Assembly (NCBI GenBank): GCA_052078155.1 | Contig: JBQJBP010000003.1 | Span: 682,001 to 746,000, forward strand | Reading direction: 5' to 3' | Length of the DNA: 64,000 nt | From: CAXBMB01 sp052078155 | GTDB taxonomy: Bacteria > Pseudomonadota > Alphaproteobacteria > Kiloniellales > DSM-21159 | In this document: piece by piece, positions 17,911 to 26,436 of the stretch | Numbering within the stretch: the stretch's first letter is position 1 | Layout: each line of letters begins with the position of its first letter | Notes under the pieces: model-generated | The model's database searches: none | The model's input: the letters and a program-made list of their open reading frames with translations, nothing else | What the model was told of the DNA's origin: nothing | Made by a program: the position numbers and the translations under genes

Positions 17911-18686
17911 CAGCCGGCCACCAGACCGCCATCGACCACAAACTTCTGAGACGTGCAACCCGATGAGGCATCAGAGGCCAGGAACAGCGCCATCTGGGCA
18001 ACATCATCGCCAATCAGACGGCGGTGCAGGCACTGATCTGCCTGGATCTTCTTCTCATCCTCTTCGGAAATCCACAGTTCCAGCTGACGGGGAGTGATGA
18101 TGCAGCCCGGCAGGATGGCATTCACGCGAATTCCATGATCGCCATATTCCCGCGCCAGCGTCCGGGTCAGTCCGTTAACCGCCGTTTTGCAGGTCGAATA
18201 GACCGTCAGATCCCGAATGCCGATGATCGGGGCGATGGAGGAAAAGTTGATAACCGACCCACCGCTGGACTTCTTCAGAAAAGGAAAAGCCGCCTGCGCG
18301 GCAAAGAACTGATGTTTCAGATTGACGCCTACGGACTTGTCCCATTCCTCGCTGCTGACCTCCAGTGAATCCCGGCGGGTATCGTTGGCGGCATTGTTGA
18401 CAAGAACATCCAGCACACCTGCGTCATCAGCCGCCGCAGCCACAGCCGCCTGCAGCGCCTCCACATCCGTCACATCGCAAGAGATGTATTGCGGACGATG
18501 ACCCTGGGACGACAGAGCGTCACACAGGGCCTGTGCGGGCTCGTCGGCAATATCGATGAAGGTAACCCGTGCGCCCTGGGCATGAAAACTGCGAACCAGA
18601 TCTTCCCCAATGCCCGTGGCGCCCCCGGAAATGAAAACCGATTTGTCCTGAAGATCCGCGTAGCGTGCAATTACCTTACCGGTCAT
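17910..18686 (-). CDS. xylB: SDR-family sugar 1-dehydrogenase, XylB-like
   Basis: 258 residues. The Rossmann motif is GGATGIGEDLV, the NNAAND segment follows strand 4, and the catalytic Ser (NFSSI) and Y-x3-K (VYSTCK) are present. The NNA-ND, NFSSI...LTVYSTCKTAV, LPG-III/TPRQ-LW and QCLHRRL stretches match the pattern remembered for the Caulobacter D-xylose dehydrogenase XylB, more than generic fatty-acyl SDRs. It would oxidise an aldopentose to the 1,5- or 1,4-lactone with NAD+. First gene of a two-gene operon with the mutarotase. Xylose versus arabinose or another aldose cannot be separated without assay. Confidence 0.8.
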   Translation of the reverse strand: MTGKVIARYADLQDKSVFISGGATGIGEDLVRSFHAQGARVTFIDIADEPAQALCDALSSQGHRPQYISCDVTDVEALQAAVAAAADDAGVLDVLVNNAANDTRRDSLEVSSEEWDKSVGVNLKHQFFAAQAAFPFLKKSSGGSVINFSSIAPIIGIRDLTVYSTCKTAVNGLTRTLAREYGDHGIRVNAILPGCIITPRQLELWISEEDEKKIQADQCLHRRLIGDDVAQMALFLASDASSGCTSQKFVVDGGLVAG

Positions 18687-18774
18687 TCCGTCGTGCCCTT
18701 CCTGTTCCTTGAGCGGTCCTGTTACGCTTCTGGTTGTGCTGACAATCCACCAAACAGCCCGAGCCTTGCCTGTT

Positions 18775-18798
18775 CATGCTCAAAACACTGAAAAGAGT
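18775..18798 (+). repeat. Fragment of the dispersed repeat (right end)
   Basis: CATGCTCAAAACACTGAAAA matches the right end of the element, compare TCCTCTAAAACACTGAAAAG in the copy at 56347. Confidence 0.45.
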
Positions 18799-18808
18799 TT
18801 CACGATTA

Positions 18809-18835
18809 AAGTGCTATCACTTAGTGATTCCACTT
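18809..18835. promoter_or_regulatory. 27-bp imperfect palindrome upstream of the sugar dehydrogenase operon
   Basis: AAGTGCTATCAC and its mirror GTGATTCCACTT are separated by TTA; 10 of 12 positions pair. It lies about 125 bases upstream of the SDR start and is a probable operator for a dimeric repressor of unknown identity. Confidence 0.55.
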
Positions 18836-19034
18836 GTACCGATTTGACTCTAAGCAAAGGGACCGGCCTGACTCTGCTGAATGCCAGTGGTGCAGAGACT
18901 GTTACATAGACTGCAGCCCATGACATCACCGCGAATGTCGCACTCTATTCTATAAGTTTCCTAACCACACTCTCCCCCGTCTTTCCCGATGAAGGATGGA
19001 AAGGGTGTGGGTCAGTTTAGACGCTCTATATTTA

Positions 19035-19060
19035 TTTTGACTGTCAAAATTAATTTGGTC
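19035..19060. promoter_or_regulatory. TTTTGACTGTCAAAA operator candidate upstream of the lactonase gene
   Basis: A perfect 15-base palindrome (19035-19049) followed by TTAATTTGGTC. A related string, CCAATTTAATTTTATTGTCA with AAATT following, lies upstream of the xylF-like gene (25071-25098, reverse orientation), and CCAATTTTGTCAATTGG lies upstream of the TIM-barrel gene. Confidence 0.5.
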
Positions 19061-19108
19061 AATATAGAAAACTCATCAACCAGGCAGCGAACGGGCACGA
19101 GGCATCTT

Positions 19109-20041
19109 ATGAACGCGACCCCTTCCCCCTATCAGGCCGAGCTCTTGATCGAGATGACCTCCAATCTCGGCGAAGGTATCCAGTGGGACAGTCATCAAAA
19201 CAGAGTGCGCTGGACGGACATTCACGGCTGCAAGCTTCACAGCTGCAAAGCCGATGGCTCCGACCTGCAAACCATCGAACTGACGGAGCGTCTCTGTTCT
19301 TTCACACTGGATGCTGACGGGGACCTGCTCTGTGCCTTTGCCAGTGGACTCTATCTTTTTGACCCGGAGAGCGGAAAGAAAGACCTGATCGCCGCCTTTG
19401 AGCCGGACCTGTCAACAACCCGGCTGAACGATGGCCGCTGTGACCGCAGCGGACGCTTTGTGGTGGGCGGCATAGACGAAGACAGCCTGCGCCCCCTCTC
19501 CTCCACGCTCAGTTTTGATGGCCGCAATCTGCCAAGACCTCTTATCTCTCAGGTGGGCTGCACCAACTCCCTGGCCTTTTCTCCCGATGGAACCCTGATG
19601 TACTTCGCTGATACGGCAGGCAAGGACATCTTTGTTTTTGATTACGATCCGGCCACCGGCGATATCAGCAACAAGCGGCTCTTCGTCCGATTGGGCCCGG
19701 ATGAAGGACGACCGGACGGCTCCTGCGTTGATGCGGAGGGGCGGCTCTGGAATGCCCAGTATGGCGGCAGCCGCGTTCAGGCCTACAACCCGGATGGATC
19801 GCTCGGCCCCACCATCCACCTGCCCTGCCCGGAAATCACCTGTGTTGCCTTTGGCGGCCCAGATCTGGACAGGCTCTACATCACCTCTGCTCAGGAAAAC
19901 ATGGACCAGGCCTCGCTGGACCGCTATCCGCTGTCCGGCTCGCTTTTCTGCTTTGATGCAGGCGCTGCCTTTGGTGCCAAGGGACTTCCGGAAGAGCGCT
20001 TTGGTCTGAAACTGTCCGAGCTGCCTTTGCCTTTGAGCTGA
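19109..20041 (+). CDS. SMP-30/gluconolactonase-family sugar lactonase
   Basis: 310 residues from ATG 19109; upstream in-frame codons to 18989 fall in the AT-rich operator region. The six-bladed propeller family motifs are visible: metal ligand Glu in LGEGIQWD, Asn in RLNDGRCD, and the CTNSLAFSPDG-TLMYFADT segment. It hydrolyses the sugar lactone made by the dehydrogenase encoded divergently, giving the aldonic acid that the IlvD-type dehydratase would take. Caulobacter xylonolactonase XylC is of this family. It converges on the MFS gene. Confidence 0.85.
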   Translation: MNATPSPYQAELLIEMTSNLGEGIQWDSHQNRVRWTDIHGCKLHSCKADGSDLQTIELTERLCSFTLDADGDLLCAFASGLYLFDPESGKKDLIAAFEPDLSTTRLNDGRCDRSGRFVVGGIDEDSLRPLSSTLSFDGRNLPRPLISQVGCTNSLAFSPDGTLMYFADTAGKDIFVFDYDPATGDISNKRLFVRLGPDEGRPDGSCVDAEGRLWNAQYGGSRVQAYNPDGSLGPTIHLPCPEITCVAFGGPDLDRLYITSAQENMDQASLDRYPLSGSLFCFDAGAAFGAKGLPEERFGLKLSELPLPLS

Positions 20042-20100
20042 CATCACCGGCCAAGATGGATGGCCACGATCTCTGGACGATATCGCTGAGTGAGGATCAC

Positions 20101-21267
20101 TCACCTGTTCGCTGGAAAACGCCCTGCCGCTCTGTTGATCGCTGCGGTAACAGCCAAAACACACAATGCCGCAACGGGCAGAGCGCTGAGACCAGCGTTA
20201 GCCGCCACCAGACTGGCCAAACCAGACCCCAGGGCAATGCCCAGATAGCTGGCAGAAGAGTTCATGGCCAGAATCAGCGCGTAGTGTTCCTGAGGGACCA
20301 ACGCGACCAGCCGACTCTGTTGGGGTGTTGCAAAGAGTGTACCCGCAAAGGCGCAACCTGCGAGCACCAACGGCCCCAGAAGCGGGCCAAGATTGGCGGT
20401 TCCCAAAAGCAGCAGAACAGCAAGTGCGCCGATACTGAGCCACACCAGAATTTCTGCCCCTACACGATCCGTCAAAAACCCCGCAGCGGTGTTTCCCGCC
20501 ACACCGAAGATGCCAAACAGCAATATGGCGAACGGCAGGTCCTTATCGCTGACGCCAAAGCTACGCCCCAGCACTTCCCCCATAAGCGCATAAAGAATGA
20601 ATTGGGTGGCAAGCATACCCAGGGTCGCCAACAGCACCATCACGGGATTCCAGTCACCGGTTTTGGGAACAAGTTTGGCCTTGCTCTCCACTTCCTTTTT
20701 CGCCTCGCCGGGAAGGCAGATCAGCACAAGCACCAAAAGCAGGATCGCCGCACCGGCGATCGCGGCCATTGCACCGCGCCAGCCAAACCAAAGCGTCAGC
20801 CAGGTGGTGATTGGCACACCAGCCACCGTTGCCAGGGTAAAGCCTGTAAAGACGATGGCCAAAACGGCTCCTCTGCGATCGTCTGGTACCAGTGAGATGG
20901 CAAGAGCTGCGCTTGTCGGTGCAACCAGAGCACTGCCCACGGCTGCCGCAACGCGTGACAACAAGAGGCTGGAAAAATCCGTGGCAAGGGCTGCCCAAAC
21001 CAATGACGAGGTGAGAATAATCGTGCCGATGATGATCAGCTTGCGGGGCGAAACGCGCGCGCCCAGGCTAAACTGAGCGATGGGAGCAACCAGTGCAAAG
21101 GTCGCTGCAAAGGCGGTGACAAGCCAGCCTGCGTCACCCGGTGATACAGCCAGTTCACGGGTAAGCGTGGGGCCCACTCCCAGAATACTCAGCGAGGTCG
21201 TTCCTATGACAAACATGCCCAGAGCAAGTACCCAGGAAACGAGAACACCCTGTTTGGAAAGCTTCAT
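20101..21267 (-). CDS. MFS transporter (DHA1 / sugar-efflux type)
   Basis: 388 residues with 12 hydrophobic segments and a central charged loop (GEAKKEVESKAKLVPK). The first half shows LVTAFAATFALVAPIAQ and the loop 2-3 region SLGARVSPRKLIIIG, which resembles the AraJ/YdhP group of proton-coupled efflux carriers. These export sugars or small drugs; the substrate is unknown. It stands alone on the minus strand, next to the lactonase gene and the pentose ABC genes. Confidence 0.82.
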   Translation of the reverse strand: MKLSKQGVLVSWVLALGMFVIGTTSLSILGVGPTLTRELAVSPGDAGWLVTAFAATFALVAPIAQFSLGARVSPRKLIIIGTIILTSSLVWAALATDFSSLLLSRVAAAVGSALVAPTSAALAISLVPDDRRGAVLAIVFTGFTLATVAGVPITTWLTLWFGWRGAMAAIAGAAILLLVLVLICLPGEAKKEVESKAKLVPKTGDWNPVMVLLATLGMLATQFILYALMGEVLGRSFGVSDKDLPFAILLFGIFGVAGNTAAGFLTDRVGAEILVWLSIGALAVLLLLGTANLGPLLGPLVLAGCAFAGTLFATPQQSRLVALVPQEHYALILAMNSSASYLGIALGSGLASLVAANAGLSALPVAALCVLAVTAAINRAAGRFPANR

Positions 21268-21606
21268 CGGACCTCAAAATAGCGAATTAGGATGTTTAAG
21301 AATTGTCTGTAGCAATTTTCTGAAACTCTGGAATTTCCCATCAAAACAAGGTCACCTTGTGTGGAAGACCCAACTTTGGGAGGCCCAGCTTTAGAAGACC
21401 CAGCTATGGAAGACGACTGACAGCGATAGTGAGACCGGGTCTCGTCCTGAACCTGCCCAAATCGCAACACAGCTGGAGCGACCTGTCCCAGACAGATCGC
21501 CTTTGCACTGAAAATTCACTTTGAAAATTGCACGCTGAGGGAAGGCGTTCACTTAGTTAGAACACTATCAACCCTCATCACTCCGATCAACAGGGGTGCC
21601 TCCGCC
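21268..21606. other. Intergenic region with short tandem repeat
   Basis: 339 bases between the MFS start and the end of the ABC ATPase gene. At 21364-21416 there are about three and a half imperfect copies of a 14-16-base unit of the form GAAGACCCAGCTTTG. Nothing else was recognised. Confidence 0.5.
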
Positions 21607-22356
21607 CTATTGTTCCCGCCGATTCGGGTTTTCCCCCAGGATAATCATGGACAGCACATCATCCTTGCTCACGTCCTCGACCTTTTCCGTGCCCACCAGT
21701 TTGCCGTTTTTCAGCACCGTCACCCGGTCGGCCAGATCAAAAACGTCATGAATGTCATGGCTGATCAGAAAGATCCCTAGACCTTCGGCCTTAAGCTGGC
21801 TGATCAGTTCAGACACCATCTGGGTTTCATGCACGCCCAGGGCCGCCGTCGGCTCGTCCATGATCAGAATTCTGGCGTTGAAATAGACCGCACGGGCGAT
21901 GGCCACTGACTGGCGCTGGCCACCGGACAGACCTTTGACCGGCACATTGAATTTTTTGAAATTGGGGTTGAGCCGCGCCATGATTTTGCGCGTTTCCGCT
22001 TCCATCCGGTCGTCGTCCAGAAAGCCCTGGGCCGTCACCAGTTCACGCCCCAGAAAGAGGTTTGACGGCGCATCCAGATTATCGGCCAGGGCCAGGGTCT
22101 GATAGATCGTTTCAATGTTGTAGGCGCGGGCATCGCGCGGGTTATCTATCCGGGCCTTTTCGCCGTTGACCCAGATCTCCCCGGCCCGGGCGCTGTAGGC
22201 TCCGGAAAGCACCTTGATCAAGGTCGATTTGCCGGCACCGTTGTGCCCCAGAAGGCCCACGACCTCCCCGGGATAGAGGTCCAGAGAGACATCATCCACG
22301 GCCTTGACCCCGCCAAAGGCGACTTCGATGTTCTTCATTTCCATAAGGGGTGTCAT
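21607..22356 (-). CDS. xylG: Sugar ABC transporter ATPase, single domain (XylG/FrcA-like)
   Basis: 249 residues. Walker A is GHNGAGKST, the signature LSGGQRQSVA, Walker B with LIMDEPTAALG, and the switch histidine is in ISHDIHDV. E. coli XylG and RbsA contain two such domains in about 500 residues; this has only one, like FrcA-type ATPases of alphaproteobacteria, so it should act as a homodimer. It lies 11 bases after the permease and is the last gene of the importer operon. Confidence 0.82.
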   Translation of the reverse strand: MTPLMEMKNIEVAFGGVKAVDDVSLDLYPGEVVGLLGHNGAGKSTLIKVLSGAYSARAGEIWVNGEKARIDNPRDARAYNIETIYQTLALADNLDAPSNLFLGRELVTAQGFLDDDRMEAETRKIMARLNPNFKKFNVPVKGLSGGQRQSVAIARAVYFNARILIMDEPTAALGVHETQMVSELISQLKAEGLGIFLISHDIHDVFDLADRVTVLKNGKLVGTEKVEDVSKDDVLSMIILGENPNRREQ

Positions 22357-22367
22357 ATCCGCCTCCC

Positions 22368-23633
22368 TCAGCTTGCCGTCCGGCGGCGGTAGAGATGATC
22401 GGCCCAGACAGCCAGAATCAGCACCAGCCCGATGATGATGGATTGCAGGGAGGTATTGACCCCGATCAGGGCCATGCCTGACTGCAGGCTCTGCATAACC
22501 AGCGCCCCCAGTATGGCCCCGTAAATGGTGCCGATCCCCCCGGCAAGCGAGGTCCCGCCAATGACGGCGGCGGCAATCACCCGCAACTCGTCAAGCGTTC
22601 CCAGATCATTGGCGGCGGACCGCAGGCGGGCCGAGGCGATGACCGCGGCGATGCCACACAGCAGGCCCATCAGGGCGAAAACCTTTACTGTCAGCCACCT
22701 GGTATTGATGCCCGAAAGATCGGCCGCATCAGGATTGCCGCCTGTGGCAAAAACATAGCGTCCGAAGCGGGTGCGTCGGGCAATCACCGTCATGATGATG
22801 GCCACCACCGCCAGCATCACCACCGGAATGGCAATGCCGTGAACCATATCTATGCCGTCTGGCGGGACCTCCAGTCCTCTGGCCTTGTAAATCCTGGCGG
22901 CAGCCCGGGCCGGCACATCATAGGCATTCATAATGGCCACGAAGCCCAGGATCAGCCCGCTCAGCAGGGCAGCAACTGACAGCTCAGCCCAAAGCGGCTT
23001 GACCGGGAACCCATGGGTCTTGCGCCGTCGTCGTGCCAGGGCCAGAAGAACCAGCACCGCAACGACAGCGAGCACCCCGACAGCCCAGGAGACAGAGGCC
23101 CCAAGTGTGCCTTCTGCCCCGCCGCCCATCAGCATGAAGTTCTTGTCCAGCGGGGCAACCGTGCGGCCCTGTGTGACCCACCAGGCGGCCCCGCGCCAGA
23201 TCAACAGCCCCCCAAGGGTGACGATAAAAGAAGGCACGGCCAGATAGCCGATCACATAGCCCTGCAGGCCGCCGATAAAACCGCCCATCAGCAAACCGAT
23301 GACCACGGTGATCAGCCAGGTGGCCGGATGATCCAGACCCAGCAGTTCCGGCAGCACCTCTGCCTGAACCACCCCCATGACCATGGCAATCACCCCCAGC
23401 ATGGCCCCCACGGACAGGTCGATGTGCCGCGTAACGATCACAAAAACCATACCGGTTGCCATCACCGCGACTGACGCGGTTTGTACGGAAAGATTGAAGA
23501 GATTTCGCGGCGTCAGAAAACGTCCGCCGGTCAGAAGGTCAAATGCGATCCAGACCAGCAACAGGGCCCCGATCATGCCGAGCAACCGCGTATCCAGTTC
23601 CAAGGCGGCGAGTTTTTGCTTCAAGCGGTCCAT
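22368..23633 (-). CDS. xylH: Sugar ABC transporter permease (XylH-like)
   Basis: 421 residues from ATG 23633 (AAAGGGCG upstream; an earlier in-frame start at 23660 is possible). About ten hydrophobic segments, with VFVIVTRHIDLSVGAMLGV near the N-terminus and AAAVIGGTSLAGGIGTIYGAILG near the C-terminus, both hallmarks of ribose/xylose-class permeases. The middle carries an extra hydrophilic loop (residues 205-220, RRRRKTHGF), usual in XylH-type proteins. It forms the channel for the binding protein encoded upstream. Confidence 0.88.
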   Translation of the reverse strand: MDRLKQKLAALELDTRLLGMIGALLLVWIAFDLLTGGRFLTPRNLFNLSVQTASVAVMATGMVFVIVTRHIDLSVGAMLGVIAMVMGVVQAEVLPELLGLDHPATWLITVVIGLLMGGFIGGLQGYVIGYLAVPSFIVTLGGLLIWRGAAWWVTQGRTVAPLDKNFMLMGGGAEGTLGASVSWAVGVLAVVAVLVLLALARRRRKTHGFPVKPLWAELSVAALLSGLILGFVAIMNAYDVPARAAARIYKARGLEVPPDGIDMVHGIAIPVVMLAVVAIIMTVIARRTRFGRYVFATGGNPDAADLSGINTRWLTVKVFALMGLLCGIAAVIASARLRSAANDLGTLDELRVIAAAVIGGTSLAGGIGTIYGAILGALVMQSLQSGMALIGVNTSLQSIIIGLVLILAVWADHLYRRRTAS

Positions 23634-23948
23634 TACGCGCCCTTTTGTTTGCCCACCCAATTCACGGAGCTGTCTTTTCCAAGCAAATCAGAAACAACAG
23701 AGGCCTGGATTGGCTGTGCGGGGACACCCAGACATCATTGATCGTCGACATCATTGATCGTCCCCAGTCCGGATTGAAGCCCGTTGCAAAGAGCCATGGG
23801 CCAGCCATGAGGTCCCGCCGCGACACTCATGAGGTCCCATAGCGACACTGTGGAACAGCTTAACTCTCTTCAACAGGTTAGAGGATGAGAGGCGGGGAGG
23901 CGACAGGCGATACGCTGCCCCTCACCCGCTCATACTCCAGAACAGCGC
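23634..23948. other. Gap between binding-protein and permease genes with two tandem duplications
   Basis: 315 bases inside the importer operon. GACATCATTGATCGTC is repeated exactly, head to tail (23731-23746 and 23747-23762), and a 22-base unit beginning CATGAGGTCCC occurs twice (23806-23827 and 23828-23849; 19 of 22 identical). No gene recognised. Confidence 0.7.
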
Positions 23949-24983
23949 TTAGTTGCAGGCAGCAACGCTGCCAGCAGACACGCCTTTGCAGACCACATCC
24001 TTGGCCACCCAGCCTGCATCGATCACCACACCCAGCTTATCCTGTGTGATGGGAACCGGAGCCAGGAAGAGGGAATGGAGCTGCTGGCCGCCGGGGCTGG
24101 TCCAGAGGGAGGAACCCTCCACGTCAGCCATGCTGCTGCCTTTGGCCAGGGCTACGGCAATCTCACCGGCTGCCCGGCCCAGATCCCGGGCGTCTTTCCA
24201 GACGGAAACGGTCTGCGTGCCAAGAGCCACCCGGTTCAGGGCAGCATGATCACCGTCCTGACCGGAGACCGGCAAACCTTCCATGCCCTGGGCGGTCAAA
24301 GCCGCCACAACACCCCCTGCAGTGCCATCGTTGGACGCGATCACCGCATCCACAGCGTTGTCATTGGCGGTCAGGATCTGTTCCATGTTGCGCTGTGCAT
24401 TGGCAGGCAGCCAGCCATCAGTGTACTGCTCCCCCACCACGTTGATGTCGCCGGAATCAATGGCAGCCTGAACAACTTCCAGCTGTCCACCATGCAGGAA
24501 ATCTGCATTGGGATCGGTTGGCGAGCCCTTGATGAATACGTAGTTACCCTTGGGTTGAGCGGCAAACACTGCCCGGGCCTGCATGCGCCCCACTTCCACA
24601 TTGTCAAACGTCAGATAGAACGCATCGGGGTGTTCAATCAGACGGTCGTAACCCACCACGGGAATGCCTTCATTGGCGGCAGCCACCAAGGCCGGGGTGA
24701 TGGCAGCAGCATCCTGCGCCAGGATGATCAGTGCATCGGCATTGCGGGCAATCAGGCTTTCAACATCCGACAGCTGCTTGGCTGAAGAGCTTTGCGCATC
24801 TGCTGAAATGTAGGTGGCACCAGCGGCTTCCAAAGCGGCCTTGATGGCGGCTTCATCCGTTTTCCAACGCTCTTCCTGGAAGTTGGACCAGCTGACCCCA
24901 ACCACCAGTTCATCTGCCTGTGCGTTGCCCATAAAGCTGAGTGCAAGCGCTGCACCCGCAACAAACTTAATCATGCGTTTCAT
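23949..24983 (-). CDS. xylF: Xylose-type periplasmic sugar-binding protein
   Basis: 344 residues from ATG 24983, with GGGAGGA seven bases upstream; the ORF start at 25007 is unlikely. A signal peptide ends at AQA-DE (about residue 23). The mature chain follows XylF closely in pattern: ERWKTDEAA, GYDRLI, FDNVEVGRMQA, GNYVFIKGSP, DGWLPANA, LTANDNAVDAVIASNDGTAGG and VSGQDGD. This is the high-affinity receptor that delivers the sugar, probably D-xylose, to the permease encoded downstream. It is the first gene of the operon; the operator candidate at 25071-25098 sits upstream. Confidence 0.88.
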   Translation of the reverse strand: MKRMIKFVAGAALALSFMGNAQADELVVGVSWSNFQEERWKTDEAAIKAALEAAGATYISADAQSSSAKQLSDVESLIARNADALIILAQDAAAITPALVAAANEGIPVVGYDRLIEHPDAFYLTFDNVEVGRMQARAVFAAQPKGNYVFIKGSPTDPNADFLHGGQLEVVQAAIDSGDINVVGEQYTDGWLPANAQRNMEQILTANDNAVDAVIASNDGTAGGVVAALTAQGMEGLPVSGQDGDHAALNRVALGTQTVSVWKDARDLGRAAGEIAVALAKGSSMADVEGSSLWTSPGGQQLHSLFLAPVPITQDKLGVVIDAGWVAKDVVCKGVSAGSVAACN

Positions 24984-25070
24984 GAAATCCTCCCAGGATT
25001 TTCCCAATTCTGTACGGCTGTTTTACCGATTTCTTTTGGCCGGACTTTCTGTCCTTGGCACCAGCTTCCG

Positions 25071-25098
25071 CCAATTTAATTTTATTGTCAAATTTATT
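25071..25098. promoter_or_regulatory. Operator candidate upstream of xylF
   Basis: CCAATTTAATTTTATTGTCA followed by AAATTTATT. On the complementary strand of the lactonase promoter (19035-19060) the order CCAAATTAATTTT...GTCAAAAT recurs, suggesting one regulator for both. Confidence 0.45.
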
Positions 25099-25146
25099 CA
25101 GCAAAAGAGCCGTAACCTGCAAGGTACTGTCAATGGATTTCACCTG

Positions 25147-26184
25147 TCAGGTTTTGTCGGCTGTGGACTGTCGCTGCACAAGCTCTGCCGGCAAAAGCAC
25201 GGGGGCACGTGCGGGGCGGGTACCGCCTTTACGATCATCAGCCAGCAGCTCCAGCAGCAGGGACATGGCCGCCTGCCCCATCTGCTCTCGCGGCTGATGT
25301 AAAGTCGTCAGAGGCGGCGTTGTACAGGACGCAAACTGGATGTCGTCAAAGCCGACAACAGAGACCTCTTGCGGCACCGAAACCCCTTTGCGGGTCAGTT
25401 CCAGCAGTGCCCCAATGGCAATCTCGTCACTGGCGCAAAACAGCGCCGTGGGCCTTGGGGACTGCTGCCACAGCAACTCAACAGCCTGGCGTCCGCTTTC
25501 AATGGAAAACGCGCCCGGGACCACAAGCGCGGCATCAGGAGCGATCCCGGCAGCCTGCAATGCCTGCTGATAGCCCTGCAGACGTCGGTCCGTCAGGATG
25601 TTTCCCTCCGGCCCCTTTACATGGGCAATGCGCCGATGTCCCAGGGCCAGCAGATGGTCGGTTGCCATCTGCGCCGCCGAGACATTTTCAATGCCGACAA
25701 ACGGCACCACATCACCGGACACCCGCTCACTCAGTGCGACCATGGGCGGCAGGGTCGGCAGATCTGCGACGGTGGCCCCGTGGGGCAGATGCCCTGTCAA
25801 CAGGATAACGCCATCGGCCTGGTTGCCTCGCAAATAGGAAAGATAGACTTCTTCCTTATCAGGTCGATTGTCCGTATTGCCGATGATCACCCCATAGCCG
25901 GCCTGCCGCGCCAGAGATTCGATGCCGGACAGAATGCTGGAAAAGAAGGGATTGCCGATATCCGGCAGCAAAACCAGGATCATACCTGAAGAGCGCCGCC
26001 GCAGATTGCGGGCCAGAACATTGGGCGCATATCCTGACCGGGCGATGGCCTCCTGAACCTTCAGGCGGGTTCTTTCCGCCACTTTATCTGGGGAATGGAC
26101 CACGCGACTGACCGTGGCGATGGATACATCGGCCAGTCTGGCAACGTCCTCAATGGTGGCAGGTTTTCCGGTCGCTCTTTCCAT
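25147..26184 (-). CDS. LacI-family transcriptional regulator of the sugar cluster
   Basis: 345 residues. The helix-turn-helix and hinge at the N-terminus are TIEDVARLADVSIATVSRVV and YAPNVLARNLRRR, followed by a periplasmic-binding-like effector domain (MILVLLPDIGNPFFSSIL; PTALFCASDEIAIGAL; VSVVGFDDI). It lies upstream of the xylF-type operon in the same direction and divergent from the TIM-barrel/Gfo-Idh pair. The intergenic region contains a typical LacI-type site, ATGTAAACCTTTACAT. A sugar effector is expected. Confidence 0.92.
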   Translation of the reverse strand: MERATGKPATIEDVARLADVSIATVSRVVHSPDKVAERTRLKVQEAIARSGYAPNVLARNLRRRSSGMILVLLPDIGNPFFSSILSGIESLARQAGYGVIIGNTDNRPDKEEVYLSYLRGNQADGVILLTGHLPHGATVADLPTLPPMVALSERVSGDVVPFVGIENVSAAQMATDHLLALGHRRIAHVKGPEGNILTDRRLQGYQQALQAAGIAPDAALVVPGAFSIESGRQAVELLWQQSPRPTALFCASDEIAIGALLELTRKGVSVPQEVSVVGFDDIQFASCTTPPLTTLHQPREQMGQAAMSLLLELLADDRKGGTRPARAPVLLPAELVQRQSTADKT

Positions 26185-26321
26185 ACCCTAACCAATCTGG
26201 TTTGTCCGGGAAGTTCAAGCGCCTTCCCCCGACTTTGCAAAAGCGCTGGCCAACCTGTTTCAGATTTTTTTTCCAGCAGTCCTTTACCCACTGACAAAGG
26301 CCGCTCGCGAAACTGGCCCAA

Positions 26322-26338
26322 CCAATTTTGTCAATTGG
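26322..26338. promoter_or_regulatory. CCAATT...AATTGG operator candidate
   Basis: CCAATTTTGTCAATTGG: 6-base arms around TTGTC. It shares CCAATT and GTCAA with the sites upstream of the lactonase and xylF genes. Confidence 0.4.
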
Positions 26339-26420
26339 ATCAGAGGGTCACAGGAACCTCCAAAAACCAATCCGCGCAAGAAACAGTCAAAACCACGTCA
26401 AAAACAGAAACAAACGAAAA

Positions 26421-26436
26421 ATGTAAACCTTTACAT
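26421..26436. promoter_or_regulatory. LacI-family operator
   Basis: ATGTAAA-CC-TTTACAT, a 7-base perfect dyad with a central CC in place of the usual CG. It lies in the region divergent from the LacI gene and about 185 bases before the TIM-barrel start. Confidence 0.65.

Larger units (their letters stand above)
18687..19108. other. Divergent intergenic region between sugar dehydrogenase and lactonase genes
   Basis: 422 bases that hold two operator candidates (18809-18835 and 19035-19060) and a fragment of the dispersed repeat near 18775-18798. No additional gene was recognised. Confidence 0.6.

Noticed and set aside
20084..20104. GAGTGA-GGA-TCACTC dyad at the end of the MFS gene as a terminator
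   Set aside because: Short stem with no T run; overlaps the stop codon.
23731..23849. Possible CRISPR-like repeats
   Set aside because: Units are directly tandem without spacers, only two copies each, and there are no cas genes.
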